Below the pieces are notes generated by a model that saw nothing but the letters and a program-made list of their open reading frames with translations, did not search any database and had not been told where the DNA came from. 20,065 bases of DNA from CAZEIW01 sp964512305. Its GTDB lineage: Bacteria > Pseudomonadota > Gammaproteobacteria > Burkholderiales > Burkholderiaceae_F. A program made the translations under genes and the position numbers. Shown here one piece after another: positions 7,038 to 16,005 of this stretch (the first letter of the stretch is position 1; every line of letters starts with the position of its first letter). The stretch is taken from contig CAZEIW010000169.1 in the NCBI GenBank assembly GCA_964512305.1, forward strand, positions 1 to 20,065, in the 5' to 3' direction.

Positions 7038-8029
7038 TGGAACCGATGCCAGCCTTCCGTCTCCTGCGCCCGAGCTGCGTGGCCGACGCCGTCGCCGCCC
7101 GCGCCCGTGCCGGCAGCTCGCGCTTCCTCGCCGGCGGCACCGACCTGCTTCCCAACATGCGTCGCGGGCTGGTCCCGGTGGACACGCTGATCGATCTCAC
7201 CGGCATCGAGGAGCTGCGGCGCATCGAGCCCGACGCGGGCGGCCTGCGAATCGGCGCCGGCGTGACGCTGGACGCGCTCGCTTCCGATCCGGCGGTCCTC
7301 GCCGCGTACCCGGGGCTGGTGGAGGCGGCGCTGTCGATCGCAGGACCGACGCACCGGGCTGCCGGCACGGTGGGCGGCAACCTGTGCCTCGACACCCGCT
7401 GCCGGTACTACAACCAGAGCGAGAACTGGCGCGACGCCAACAACTACTGCATGAAAATCGGGGCCGACACCTGCCGTGTCGCGCCCAAATCGGACCGCTG
7501 CTATGCCGCCTACAGCGGCGACCTCGCGCCGGTACTGATGGTGCTGGGGGCGAGCGCCGAAATCGTCGGGCCCGGCGCAACGCGGCAGGTGGCGCTGGGC
7601 GACGTGTATGCCGACGACGGAATGGCCCACCTTGCGCTGGCACCGGACGAGCTTCTGGTCGCGGTGCGCGTGCCGGCGCTCGGCCTGCGCTCGGGCTACG
7701 AGAAGCTGCGGATCCGGGGCGCGATCGATTTCGCGCTGGCCGGCGTCGCCGTCGCGCTGCGCGCCGACGGCGGGCTCGTCACCGATCTGCGCATCGCGAC
7801 GACCGGTACCGACTCCCGCCCGCTGCTGATCTCGGGTCTGGAGGGCACGTGGCGGACCGGGCCCGACGACGAGGCCCGGATGGCCAAGCTGCTGCGCAAG
7901 CAGACCGGACCGATGGAAACCATGCTGACCGCGGCGACCTACCGGCGCCGGGTGCTTCCGGTCCTCGCCAGGCGTCTGGTGCACCGGCTGGCCGGCGCGC
8001 CTTCGCAGCCGGTCAATCCACATGGGTAG
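7037..8029 (+). CDS. hcrB: 4-hydroxybenzoyl-CoA reductase beta subunit, FAD and [4Fe-4S] (HcrB)
   Basis: This 330-residue flavoprotein subunit has the family FAD-binding motifs A-G-G-T-D-L (32-37) and T-V-G-G-N-L (111-116). Between the flavin site and the rest of the domain is an insertion with cysteines at 122, 138, 146 and 155. That is the position and spacing of the loop that holds an additional [4Fe-4S] cluster in Thauera 4-hydroxybenzoyl-CoA reductase. Ordinary xanthine dehydrogenases and CO dehydrogenases lack it. The extra cluster carries electrons from ferredoxin toward the flavin, in reverse of the usual flow. This loop is the main reason for the specific functional call. The start at 7037 overlaps the hcrA stop, and AAGGAG is at 7021-7026. 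Confidence 0.94.
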   Translation: MEPMPAFRLLRPSCVADAVAARARAGSSRFLAGGTDLLPNMRRGLVPVDTLIDLTGIEELRRIEPDAGGLRIGAGVTLDALASDPAVLAAYPGLVEAALSIAGPTHRAAGTVGGNLCLDTRCRYYNQSENWRDANNYCMKIGADTCRVAPKSDRCYAAYSGDLAPVLMVLGASAEIVGPGATRQVALGDVYADDGMAHLALAPDELLVAVRVPALGLRSGYEKLRIRGAIDFALAGVAVALRADGGLVTDLRIATTGTDSRPLLISGLEGTWRTGPDDEARMAKLLRKQTGPMETMLTAATYRRRVLPVLARRLVHRLAGAPSQPVNPHG

Positions 8030-8110
8030 CCATCTGCTTCGACCGAACATGCACACTGTCCATGAACCGAGTGGCAGCAAGAGCGACGCTTGTGAATGCC
8101 GCGGGGGGTG

Positions 8111-8139
8111 CTCGAGGGGGGTCGCAGACCCCCCTCGAG
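8111..8139. terminator. Strong hairpin between hcrB and the CoA ligase gene
   Basis: CTCGAGGGGGGTC (8111-8123) and GACCCCCCTCGAG (8127-8139) form a perfect 13-bp stem with a 3-base loop in the 198-base gap between the two gene blocks. There is no T-run on either side, so it is not a classic intrinsic terminator. It may attenuate read-through, protect the 3' end of the kor-hcr mRNA, or be a REP-like element. No other copy was noticed in the window. Confidence 0.55.
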
Positions 8140-8227
8140 GCCGATCCTCCCGCTTTTCGGTGTCGAAGCTGCCATCAGCGGCAGGAGATAACGCCCTCGA
8201 AGCTGAGGTTCACGGAAGGGAGGCGCC

Positions 8228-9874
8228 ATGCTTGAACTGAGCTCCGCGGACCATTCGGTCAGCCCTCCGGAGGTGCGGATCCCGCGCCAGTACAACGCGG
8301 CCTACGACCTGATCGAGCGAAACCTGAGGGCGGGTCGTGCCGGCAAGATCGCTTTCCATGACGATGCCGGCAGCTGCACCTATGGCGTGCTGTCCGAGCG
8401 CGTGAACCGCTTCGCCAACGCGCTGGTCGGCCTGGGCCTGCAGATGGAGCAGCGCATTTTGCTCTGCCTGAAGGACACGATCGACTTCCCGGTCGCCTTC
8501 CTCGGCGCCATCAAGGCCGGCATCGTTCCGGTTGCCGGCAACACGCTGCTGACGACCGCCGACTACGAGCACTTCCTGCGCGACAGCCGCGCCCAGGCGC
8601 TCGTCGTGTCCGCCTCGCTGCTGCCCGCGTTCGCGCCGCTGCTGGGCCAGGCGCCGTTCCTCAAGCACGTGATCGTCTCGCGGGCGGACGACGACCGTCC
8701 GCAGCCCGGCCACCTGTCCTTTGCCGGGCTTCTCGAGGCCTCCAGCCCGGACTTCGATCCGGCGCCGACGACCTCGGACGACGTGTGCTTCTGGCTGTAT
8801 TCGTCGGGCTCGACGGCGGCTCCCAAGGGGACCCTGCACGTGCACTCGAGCCTGATCCAGACGGCCGAGCATTACGCGCGGCCGATCCTCGGGATCGAGG
8901 AGAACGACGTCGTCTATTCGGTCGCCAAGCTCTTCTTCGCCTACGGCCTGGGCAACTCGCTGACGTTTCCGCTCGCGGTGGGAGCGACCGCGATCCTCGT
9001 GTCGTCCTGGGCGAAGCCCGCCGACGTGTTCGCGACCCTGCGGCGCCGCCAGCCGACGATTTTCTACGGCGTGCCGACGCTCTATGCGGCGATGCTCGCC
9101 AGCCCCGAGCTGCCGCGGCGGGACGAGTTGCGAATGCGCCGCTGCGTATCGGCGGGCGAAGCCCTGCCGGAACACGTCGGACGGCGCTGGACCGAACGGT
9201 TCGGCGTCGAGATCCTCGACGGCCTTGGCTCGACGGAGATGCTGCAGATGTACCTCTCCAACCGGCCGGGCGAGGTTCGCTACGGCTCCGCCGGCAAGGC
9301 GGTGCCCGGCTACGCGATCCGCATCGTCGACGAGCAGGGCAATCCGGTCGCACCCGGCGAGATCGGCGAGCTGCAGGTCTCGGGCCCTTCGGCCGCGCTG
9401 GCCTACTGGAACAACCGCGACAAGACCCGCTCGACGTTCCAGGGCCCCTGGGTGCGCAGCGGCGACAAGTTCGCGGTCGATGCCGACGGCTACCTGATCT
9501 ACGCCGGGCGCAGCGACGACATGCTCAAGGTGAGCGGCATCTACGTCTCGCCGATCGAGGTCGAGTCCGCCTTGATCGCCCACCCGGCCGTCCTGGAAGC
9601 GGCCGTGGTCGGCTGCGAGGATGGCGAAGGACTGGTCAAGCCTGCCGCGGTGGTCGTGCTCAAGCCCGGCCAGCAGGCCAGCGAGGAGCTGGCGGACGAC
9701 CTCAGGCGGCACGTCAAGGCGCTGATCGCGCCGTACAAGTACCCACGCTGGATCCGCTTCGTCGACGAGCTGCCGAAGACCGCGACCGGCAAGATCCAGC
9801 GCTTCAAGCTGCGCACCGAGCTCGCCCGGAGCCTGCGGCCGCGCGGCCAGCAGGCGCCCGCCGTTCCGGCGTGA
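8228..9874 (+). CDS. 4-hydroxybenzoate/benzoate-CoA ligase (AMP-forming)
   Basis: This 548-residue protein belongs to the benzoate-CoA ligase family of acyl-AMP-forming enzymes. The ATP-binding motif is Y-S-S-G-S-T-A-A-P-K-G-T at 191-202. The D-G-L-G-S-T-E-M block, R-S-G-D-K-F and Y-A-G-R-S-D-D-M-L-K follow, and the catalytic lysine is K522 in K-T-A-T-G-K. It makes the aryl-CoA thioester from the acid, CoA and ATP. Because it sits between hcrCAB and an importer, 4-hydroxybenzoate is the likely main substrate, producing the HcrCAB substrate. Benzoate or 3-hydroxybenzoate activity cannot be excluded, as family members overlap. The start is supported by a purine-rich GGAAGGGAGG at 8215-8224. It corresponds functionally to hbaA/hcl-type ligases. 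livK follows after 37 bases. Confidence 0.88.
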   Translation: MLELSSADHSVSPPEVRIPRQYNAAYDLIERNLRAGRAGKIAFHDDAGSCTYGVLSERVNRFANALVGLGLQMEQRILLCLKDTIDFPVAFLGAIKAGIVPVAGNTLLTTADYEHFLRDSRAQALVVSASLLPAFAPLLGQAPFLKHVIVSRADDDRPQPGHLSFAGLLEASSPDFDPAPTTSDDVCFWLYSSGSTAAPKGTLHVHSSLIQTAEHYARPILGIEENDVVYSVAKLFFAYGLGNSLTFPLAVGATAILVSSWAKPADVFATLRRRQPTIFYGVPTLYAAMLASPELPRRDELRMRRCVSAGEALPEHVGRRWTERFGVEILDGLGSTEMLQMYLSNRPGEVRYGSAGKAVPGYAIRIVDEQGNPVAPGEIGELQVSGPSAALAYWNNRDKTRSTFQGPWVRSGDKFAVDADGYLIYAGRSDDMLKVSGIYVSPIEVESALIAHPAVLEAAVVGCEDGEGLVKPAAVVVLKPGQQASEELADDLRRHVKALIAPYKYPRWIRFVDELPKTATGKIQRFKLRTELARSLRPRGQQAPAVPA

Positions 9875-9911
9875 TCTTTCATTCGAACAGACAGGCAGAC
9901 GAGGAGACGCA

Positions 9912-11087
9912 ATGACAGGGAATCTTTGCCGGATTGCGGCGATCGCCGTGCTCGCGGCGGGTCTCGCACACGGCCCGGCGTTCGCGACCGGCAACACCAT
10001 CAAGGTCGGCGTCATCGCCGAGATGTCGGGCACCTTCGCCTCGTTCGGCCAGCAGATCACGACCGGCGCGAAGGCGTACATGAAGCGCAACGGCGACACG
10101 GTCGCCGGGAAGAAGGTCGAGCTGATCATCCGGGACGTGACCGGCCCGTCGCCCGATATCGCCAAGCGCCTCGCCCAGGAATTGATCGTGCAGGACGACG
10201 TCGATTTCATCGTCGGCTTCGGGCTGACGCCCAACGCGCTCGCCGTGGCTCCGGTCGCGACCGAGGCGAAGAAGCCCACGATCATCATGAACGCGGCGAC
10301 GTCGATCATCACGACCAAGTCGCCCTACATCGCACGCGTGTCCTTCACGCTGGCCCAGGTGACCGAGCCGATGGCGCACTGGGCTTACAAGAACGGCATT
10401 CGCAAGGTCTATACGGTCGTCGCCGACTACGGCCCGGGGTACGACGCGGAGGCGACCTTCAAGAAGGCCTTTACCGGGGCGGGCGGCGAAATCGTCGGCG
10501 ACGTGCGCATCCCCCTGAAGAATCCCGAGTTCGGCCCGTTCGTGCAGCGGGTCAAGGACGCGAAGCCGCAGGCCGTGTTCGTCTTCGTTCCGGCGGGCGA
10601 GCTCGCGATCGGCTTCATGAAGGCGTACAAGGAGCGGGGACTGGCGAAGGCCGGCATCAAGCTGATCACGACGGGCGACGTGACCGACGACGGCGTGATC
10701 GAAGCGTTGGGCGACGATGCGCTCGGGGTCATCTCGACGCACCAGTATTCGGCGGCCCACGACTCGCCGGAGAACAAGGCGTTCCTGGCCGCGTACGCCT
10801 CGATCGACCCCGTGCAGCGCCCGAACTTCATGGCCGTCGGCGGCTACGACGGCATGGCGGCGATCTACGAGGTCGCTCGGAAGCTCGACGGCAATATCGA
10901 CGGCGACAAGGCGATGCAGATCCTGCGCGGAATGAAGCTGGACAGTCCGCGCGGGCCGATCCAGATCGACCCGGAGACGCGCGACATCGTGCAGAACGTC
11001 TACGTCCGCGAAGCCAGGAAGGTCGGCGGCAAGGTCTACAACGTCGAATTCGAGACCTTCCCGGCGGTCAAGGATCCGGGCAAGTAG
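9912..11087 (+). CDS. livK: HAAT-family ABC transporter periplasmic binding protein (LivK-like)
   Basis: This 391-residue protein is the substrate-binding component of a branched-chain amino acid/aromatic acid-type ABC importer. It has a signal peptide, with a hydrophobic stretch at about residues 8-18 and probable cleavage after A-F-A (residue 25). The mature protein begins with I-K-V-G-V-I-A-E-M-S-G, the usual first strand of type I periplasmic binding proteins. GAGGAG (9901-9906) precedes the ATG. Such proteins next to aromatic ligase and reductase genes usually bind the aromatic acid, as in the hba locus of Rhodopseudomonas. Binding of 4-hydroxybenzoate or a related phenolic acid is therefore inferred from context. 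A true amino acid ligand cannot be ruled out. Confidence 0.88.
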   Translation: MTGNLCRIAAIAVLAAGLAHGPAFATGNTIKVGVIAEMSGTFASFGQQITTGAKAYMKRNGDTVAGKKVELIIRDVTGPSPDIAKRLAQELIVQDDVDFIVGFGLTPNALAVAPVATEAKKPTIIMNAATSIITTKSPYIARVSFTLAQVTEPMAHWAYKNGIRKVYTVVADYGPGYDAEATFKKAFTGAGGEIVGDVRIPLKNPEFGPFVQRVKDAKPQAVFVFVPAGELAIGFMKAYKERGLAKAGIKLITTGDVTDDGVIEALGDDALGVISTHQYSAAHDSPENKAFLAAYASIDPVQRPNFMAVGGYDGMAAIYEVARKLDGNIDGDKAMQILRGMKLDSPRGPIQIDPETRDIVQNVYVREARKVGGKVYNVEFETFPAVKDPGK

Positions 11088-11183
11088 CGCGCACGGCGGA
11101 CGAGGGCGGCCGGGCATCGTGAGCGGCAGGCGTCCGATGGGCGGGGTGCGACCGCGGGCGTGGCGCGCGAAGGAGGCGGCGCC

Positions 11184-12053
11184 GTGTTGAGCCTGCTCGG
11201 GGTCCTGTTCGACGGCCTTGCCTACGGCATGCTGCTGTTCCTGATCTCGGTCGGGCTGTCGGTGACGCTCGGGTTGATGGGGTTCATCAATCTGTCGCAC
11301 GGCGTGTTCGCGATGCTCGGCGGCTACCTGCTGGTGGCGCTGATGGGGCAGGCGGGGATCGGCTTCATGGCCTGCCTGCCGATCGTCTTCGCGGCGACCG
11401 CCGCGTCGAGCCTGGTGCTCGAGCGGGCGCTGTACCGGCCCCTGTACCGAAGCACGCACCTGAAGCAGGTCCTGCTGACGGTCGGGATCATCTTCGTCGC
11501 CATCGCCTGCGCGACCTACCTGCGCGGGCCGGGGCAGCAGCCGGTGGAGCTGCCCGAAGCGCTGACGGGCCAGATCCCGGTCGGGGGCCTCGACCTGTCC
11601 ACCTACCGGCTTTTCCTGCTCGCGATCGGAGGCATCCTGACACTGGCGCTCGTCTTCGGCCTGGAGCGAACGCGCTTCGGCGCGCGGATCCGGGCTGCCG
11701 TCGACGGGCACCGGACCGCGGAATCGATGGGAATCCACGTCGACCGCGTATTCCAGATCGCGTTCGCCATCGGCAGCGGCCTGGCCGGGCTCGGAGGGGC
11801 GCTCGGCGTGAACGTGCTGGGGCTCGACCCCTACTTTCCGCTGAAATACCTGGCCTACTTCCTGCTCGTGGTCGTCGTCGGCGGACCGGGATCGATCATC
11901 GGGACCCTGCTGGCGGCGCTGCTGCTCGGCATCGCCGATACGACCGCGAAATACTACGTTCCGGGGATCGGGCCCTTCGTGATCTATCTCGCGATGATCG
12001 GCCTGCTGCTCGCCTTTCCGGGCGGCCTGCTGGGACGCAGGACGGCGCGATGA
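11184..12053 (+). CDS. livH: HAAT-family ABC transporter permease (LivH-like)
   Basis: This permease has 289 residues when started at the GTG at 11184, which has a near-perfect AAGGAGG (11170-11176) seven bases upstream. A longer frame opens at 11160 but has no ribosome site. The protein is almost wholly hydrophobic, with about eight membrane spans. It shows family hallmarks such as G-L-M-G-F-I-N-L-S-H-G near the N-terminus and the cytoplasmic loop R-I-R-A-A-V-D-G-H-R-T-A-E-S-M-G, which contacts the ATPase. It forms one half of the inner-membrane channel with the LivM-like protein. The gene overlaps livM by an ATGA junction. The 96-base gap from livK shows no terminator. Confidence 0.88.
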   Translation: MLSLLGVLFDGLAYGMLLFLISVGLSVTLGLMGFINLSHGVFAMLGGYLLVALMGQAGIGFMACLPIVFAATAASSLVLERALYRPLYRSTHLKQVLLTVGIIFVAIACATYLRGPGQQPVELPEALTGQIPVGGLDLSTYRLFLLAIGGILTLALVFGLERTRFGARIRAAVDGHRTAESMGIHVDRVFQIAFAIGSGLAGLGGALGVNVLGLDPYFPLKYLAYFLLVVVVGGPGSIIGTLLAALLLGIADTTAKYYVPGIGPFVIYLAMIGLLLAFPGGLLGRRTAR

Positions 12054-13087
12054 GTCAGCTGGCGACCGGGCTCATGGTCTCGATCCGTCAGGAAGTCCAG
12101 ATCCTCCGCACGCGGGAACGCTGGAGGGTCGCGGAAGTCGCGTTCTGGCTCGCGCTGGCCGCGGTGTATCTCGTCTTCCCCAAGAACCTCCTGCTTGCCT
12201 CGCAGATCCTGATCACGGGCCTGTTCGCGCTGTCGCTCGACCTGATCCTTGGCTATGCGGGCATCGTCACGCTGGGCCACGCGGCGTTCTTCGGCGTCGG
12301 CGCGTACTCGGCCGGGCTCCTCGCCACGCACGGCGTGCACGACCCGCTGGCGGGCCTGTGCGTGGCGGCGGCCGTCGCGGGGCTGATCGGCTACGCGTCG
12401 AGCTTCCTGGTCCTGCGCGGAAGCGATCTCGCGCAGCTGATGATCACGCTGGGGATCGGCCTCCTGCTGTACGAGCTGGCCAACCAGGCGACCGCGATCA
12501 CGGGCGGCGTCGATGGCCTGCAGGGGGTCGAGATCGGCCCGATCCTCGGCTTCATCCGGTTCGACTTCCTTGGCAGGGCCGCCTACGCCTACGTTTGGGT
12601 CGTGAGCTTCGTGCTGTTCGTCCTGGTGCGCGCGCTGATGGTCTCGCCCTACGGCCTGTCGCTGCGCAGCATCCGCGAGAACCCGCGCCGTGCCGTGGCG
12701 ATCGGGGTTCCGATCCGCGCGCGACTGAGGAACATCTACACGTTCTCGGCGATGATCGCCGGCGTGGCGGGCGCGCTGCTGACCCAGACCACGCAGTTCG
12801 TCGCCCTCGACGTGCTGAGCTTCCAGCGCTCGGCCGAGGTGCTGATCATCCTGATCATCGGCGGGACCGCGACGCTTTACGGCGGCTTCGTCGGCGCCGC
12901 CCTGTTCCTGGTGGCGCAGGATCGCCTCGCCAGCCTCAACCCGGAATACTGGCTGTTCTGGCTCGGCATCCTGCTGATCCTGACCACGCTGTTCCTCGAT
13001 GCAGGCGTCGTCGGGCTGCTGATCCGCGTCGACGCGCTGCTGCGGCGCAAGTTCGCCAGGCGGCCGGCCGGCCGCAAGGACAGCTGA
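12050..13087 (+). CDS. livM: HAAT-family ABC transporter permease (LivM-like)
   Basis: This 345-residue second permease has a polar 25-residue N-terminal extension. About nine to ten hydrophobic segments follow, including the conserved L-I-L-G-Y-A-G-I-V-T-L-G-H-A-A-F-F-G-V-G-A-Y block. The ATPase-coupling loop is S-L-R-S-I-R-E-N-P-R-R-A-V-A-I-G-V, around residues 203-219. The C-terminus is basic. The start overlaps the livH stop, and the stop is 2 bases before the livG start, so the transport genes are one transcription unit. It pairs with LivH in the membrane to translocate the ligand delivered by LivK. Confidence 0.88.
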   Translation: MSQLATGLMVSIRQEVQILRTRERWRVAEVAFWLALAAVYLVFPKNLLLASQILITGLFALSLDLILGYAGIVTLGHAAFFGVGAYSAGLLATHGVHDPLAGLCVAAAVAGLIGYASSFLVLRGSDLAQLMITLGIGLLLYELANQATAITGGVDGLQGVEIGPILGFIRFDFLGRAAYAYVWVVSFVLFVLVRALMVSPYGLSLRSIRENPRRAVAIGVPIRARLRNIYTFSAMIAGVAGALLTQTTQFVALDVLSFQRSAEVLIILIIGGTATLYGGFVGAALFLVAQDRLASLNPEYWLFWLGILLILTTLFLDAGVVGLLIRVDALLRRKFARRPAGRKDS

Positions 13088-13089
13088 CA

Positions 13090-13852
<763 letters not shown>

Positions 13853-13860
<8 letters not shown>

Positions 13861-14593
13861 GCTGCTGACGGTGGAGCGCCTGTCCGCCGGCTACGGGGAG
13901 GCCGTCGTGCTCGACGACTGCTCGATCTGCCTGGGCGACGGCGAGAGCCTGGCGCTGCTCGGCCGCAACGGCGTCGGCAAGAGCACGTTCCTCGGCACGA
14001 TCATGGGCCACACCCGGGTTCATCGCGGCACGATGCGCTGGTACGATCGGGACCTCGCCCGGGTGCCGCGGCACCGGCGGGCCGCGATCGGCATCGGATG
14101 GGTGCCGCAGGAACGGGAGATCTTCGCTTCGCTGACGGTCGAGGAGAATTTGACGGTCGCGGCGCTGCCCGGCAAGTGGAACCTCGGGCGCGTCCTCGAC
14201 CTCTTTCCCAGGCTGGCGGAACGCCGCCGCAACTGGGGCAACGCCCTGTCGGGCGGCGAGCAGCAGATGCTCGCAATCGGACGCGCGCTGATGCTCAATC
14301 CGAAGCTGCTGCTGCTCGACGAGCCGCTCGAAGGCCTCGCACCGGTGATCGTCGACGAGCTTTGCGAGGCGATCCGGCGCATGGTGTCCGAGGATGGACA
14401 GTCGCTGATCCTGGTCGAACAGCGCGTCGAACAGGCCCTCGGGCTCACGCAGCGCTGCGTCGTGCTCGAGCGGGGCCGCGTCGTTCATGCGGCCGACAGC
14501 CGCGAACCGCTTCGCGACCTGCGGCAGTTAGAGCGCTGGCTTGGGGTCCGGCTGCCGGCGCATCGGCAGGCGCAGCACGACGCGCGCGGCTGA
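13853..14593 (+). CDS. livF: HAAT-family ABC transporter ATPase (LivF-like)
   Basis: This 246-residue second ATPase of the importer has Walker A at G-R-N-G-V-G-K-S (37-44) and signature L-S-G-G-E-Q-Q (132-138). Walker B is L-L-L-L-D-E-P, with D156 and E157, followed by L-E-G-L-A-P as usual in LivF. The GTG start at 13853 lies inside the livG end. A GGGGA stretch at 13842-13846 can serve as ribosome site. The last 15 residues are polar and poorly conserved. The marR-type gene begins 34 bases later with no obvious terminator between. Confidence 0.9.
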
Positions 14594-14627
14594 GCCAGGC
14601 CGCAGGGACGCCAGGGAGCAAGAGGAC

Positions 14628-15089
14628 ATGGACGCGAGGAAGAAGCCGGAAGCCGCGCCGATCGACCTCGACCTGCTGCCGGGCCTGGTGGGCTACCAGC
14701 TGCGCCTGGCGCAGATCGCGATCTTCCGGGACTTCGGGCGGGCCTTCGGCGACCTCGACGTCACGCCGGGGCTTTTCGGGGTGCTGGTGATCATCGACAG
14801 CAATTCCGGGCTGACCCAGAACGCGCTCGCCAGGGCGACGCACCTCGATCGCTCGACCGTGGTCAGCGTGATCGACAAGCTCGAGCAGCGCGGCCTGGTG
14901 GAGCGGCGCGCCGCGGTGCCCGACCGGCGCGCCCATGCGCTGGTCCTGACGTCGAGCGGGACGAAACTGCTGAGAAAGCTCAAGGGGCTCGTCGCCGAGC
15001 ACGAGAAGCGGCTGTGCATGAATCTCAGCGTCGACGAGCGCGCGGTCCTCGTGGGGCTGCTGCAGAGGATATTTCCCGAGCTGCGGTAG
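14628..15089 (+). CDS. MarR-family transcriptional regulator
   Basis: This 153-residue winged-helix regulator carries T-Q-N-A-L-A-R-A-T-H-L-D-R-S-T-V-V-S as the recognition helix-turn-helix. The basic wing follows: L-V-E-R-R-A-A-V-P-D-R-R-A-H-A-L-V-L-T. The ATG at 14628 is preceded by AGAGGA; longer frames would overlap livF. MarR-type proteins often respond to aromatic acids or aryl-CoA thioesters. BadR in Rhodopseudomonas benzoate metabolism and CouR/FerR-type repressors of hydroxycinnamate genes are examples. As the last gene of the transport block it probably senses 4-hydroxybenzoate, its CoA ester or benzoyl-CoA. The inverted repeats near 582 and 758 are candidate targets, but neither is proven. 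Confidence 0.88.
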   Translation: MDARKKPEAAPIDLDLLPGLVGYQLRLAQIAIFRDFGRAFGDLDVTPGLFGVLVIIDSNSGLTQNALARATHLDRSTVVSVIDKLEQRGLVERRAAVPDRRAHALVLTSSGTKLLRKLKGLVAEHEKRLCMNLSVDERAVLVGLLQRIFPELR

Positions 15090-15140
15090 GCCAGGCATCT
15101 GGCAGATCGACGGCGGAGCCCACTACTCGGGGACGGGCAA

Positions 15141-15926
15141 ATGCGCATCGCAAGCGTCGGTCACGCGCTCTTTGCGGCGACCCTGATCGCCCTGGGAATC
15201 CTCGGCCTGATCGAAGGCGATTTCGCCCCGGTATGGGAGCCGGTACCCAAGGGCGTGCCGGCCCGCGAGGCGCTGGCCTATCTGAGCGCGTCGGTTTCGA
15301 TGGCATCCGGCATGGGTCTGCTCTGGCCGCGCGCAGCCGCCCCCGCGGCACGCCTGCTGCTCGCCAGTCTCCTGCTCTGGTTGCTGGCTTTCAGGGTTCC
15401 CGTCATCCTTCTCACGCCTGCGGTCGAAGTCTCCTGGGAAGGCTGCAGTGAGACTGCGGTGATCGCGGCGGGCGCCTGGGTGCTGTATGCCTGGTTCGCC
15501 GCCGACTGGGACAGGCAGCGCTTCGGTCCCGCCACCGGCGAAACGGGCGTGCGCATTGCCAGGGTTCTCTTCGGACTGGCCTTGATCCCCTTCGGCCTGG
15601 CCCATTTCGCCTATGCCAAAGAGACGGCCGCGCTGGTGCCTGCCTGGCTGCCGTCTCATATGGCCTGGGTCTATTTCACCGGCTGTGCCTACATCGCGGC
15701 GGGCGTGGCGGTGCTCGCAGGGGTGCAGGCGCGGCTGGCAGCAGCGCTCTCGGCGCTGCAGATGGGCTTGTTTACGCTGCTGGTGTGGGTGCCCCTCGTG
15801 GTCGCAGGCTCCAGGGACGCCTTCCAATGGAGCGAGTGCATCGTCTCGTGGGCGCTGACGACCGGCGCCTGGGTGGTGGCGGATTCCTACCGCGGCATGC
15901 CTTCGCTCGCGGTGGCCAGGCGCTAG
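15141..15926 (+). CDS. DoxX-like multi-spanning membrane protein with two similar halves
   Basis: This 261-residue membrane protein has about seven to eight hydrophobic segments. Its halves look alike. Residues 8-116 (ending A-G-A-W-V-L-Y-A) and 136-249 (ending T-G-A-W-V-V-A-D-S) share an order of features: a G-hydrophobic entry helix, a short segment with a P-x-W/V-P turn, a Y-x-x-(A/G)-x-(A/V) helix, and a final S-E-hydrophobic helix. It resembles DoxX/DoxD-type quinone-associated membrane proteins, but I cannot assign a function. The ATG at 15141 has GGGGACGGG upstream. It is 51 bases after the regulator and on the same strand, so it may be co-transcribed, with no clear role in the aromatic pathway. 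A broken copy of its second half lies at 19744-19859. Confidence 0.75.
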   Translation: MRIASVGHALFAATLIALGILGLIEGDFAPVWEPVPKGVPAREALAYLSASVSMASGMGLLWPRAAAPAARLLLASLLLWLLAFRVPVILLTPAVEVSWEGCSETAVIAAGAWVLYAWFAADWDRQRFGPATGETGVRIARVLFGLALIPFGLAHFAYAKETAALVPAWLPSHMAWVYFTGCAYIAAGVAVLAGVQARLAAALSALQMGLFTLLVWVPLVVAGSRDAFQWSECIVSWALTTGAWVVADSYRGMPSLAVARR

Positions 15927-15937
15927 ACGACGAAGTC

Positions 15938-15963
15938 CCCTCTCCCGCGTCAGCGGGAGAGGG
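15938..15963. terminator. Hairpin after the DoxX-like gene
   Basis: CCCTCTCCCGC (15938-15948) pairs perfectly with GCGGGAGAGGG (15953-15963) over a 4-base loop, 12 bases after the stop of the DoxX-like gene. There is no T-run. CCCTCTCCC/GGGAGAGGG stems followed by GGGTGAGGG, as here, are a common dispersed REP-like repeat in GC-rich proteobacteria. It may also end the transcript. Confidence 0.55.
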
Positions 15964-16005
15964 CTAGGGTGAGGGCTGCCGCCGAGGCTCCGTTGCCCGC
16001 CATCA

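Noticed and set aside
8022..8240. Small plus-strand frame between hcrB and the ligase gene
   Set aside because: It spans the hairpin and overlaps both neighbours, and no ribosome site or recognisable protein feature is present.
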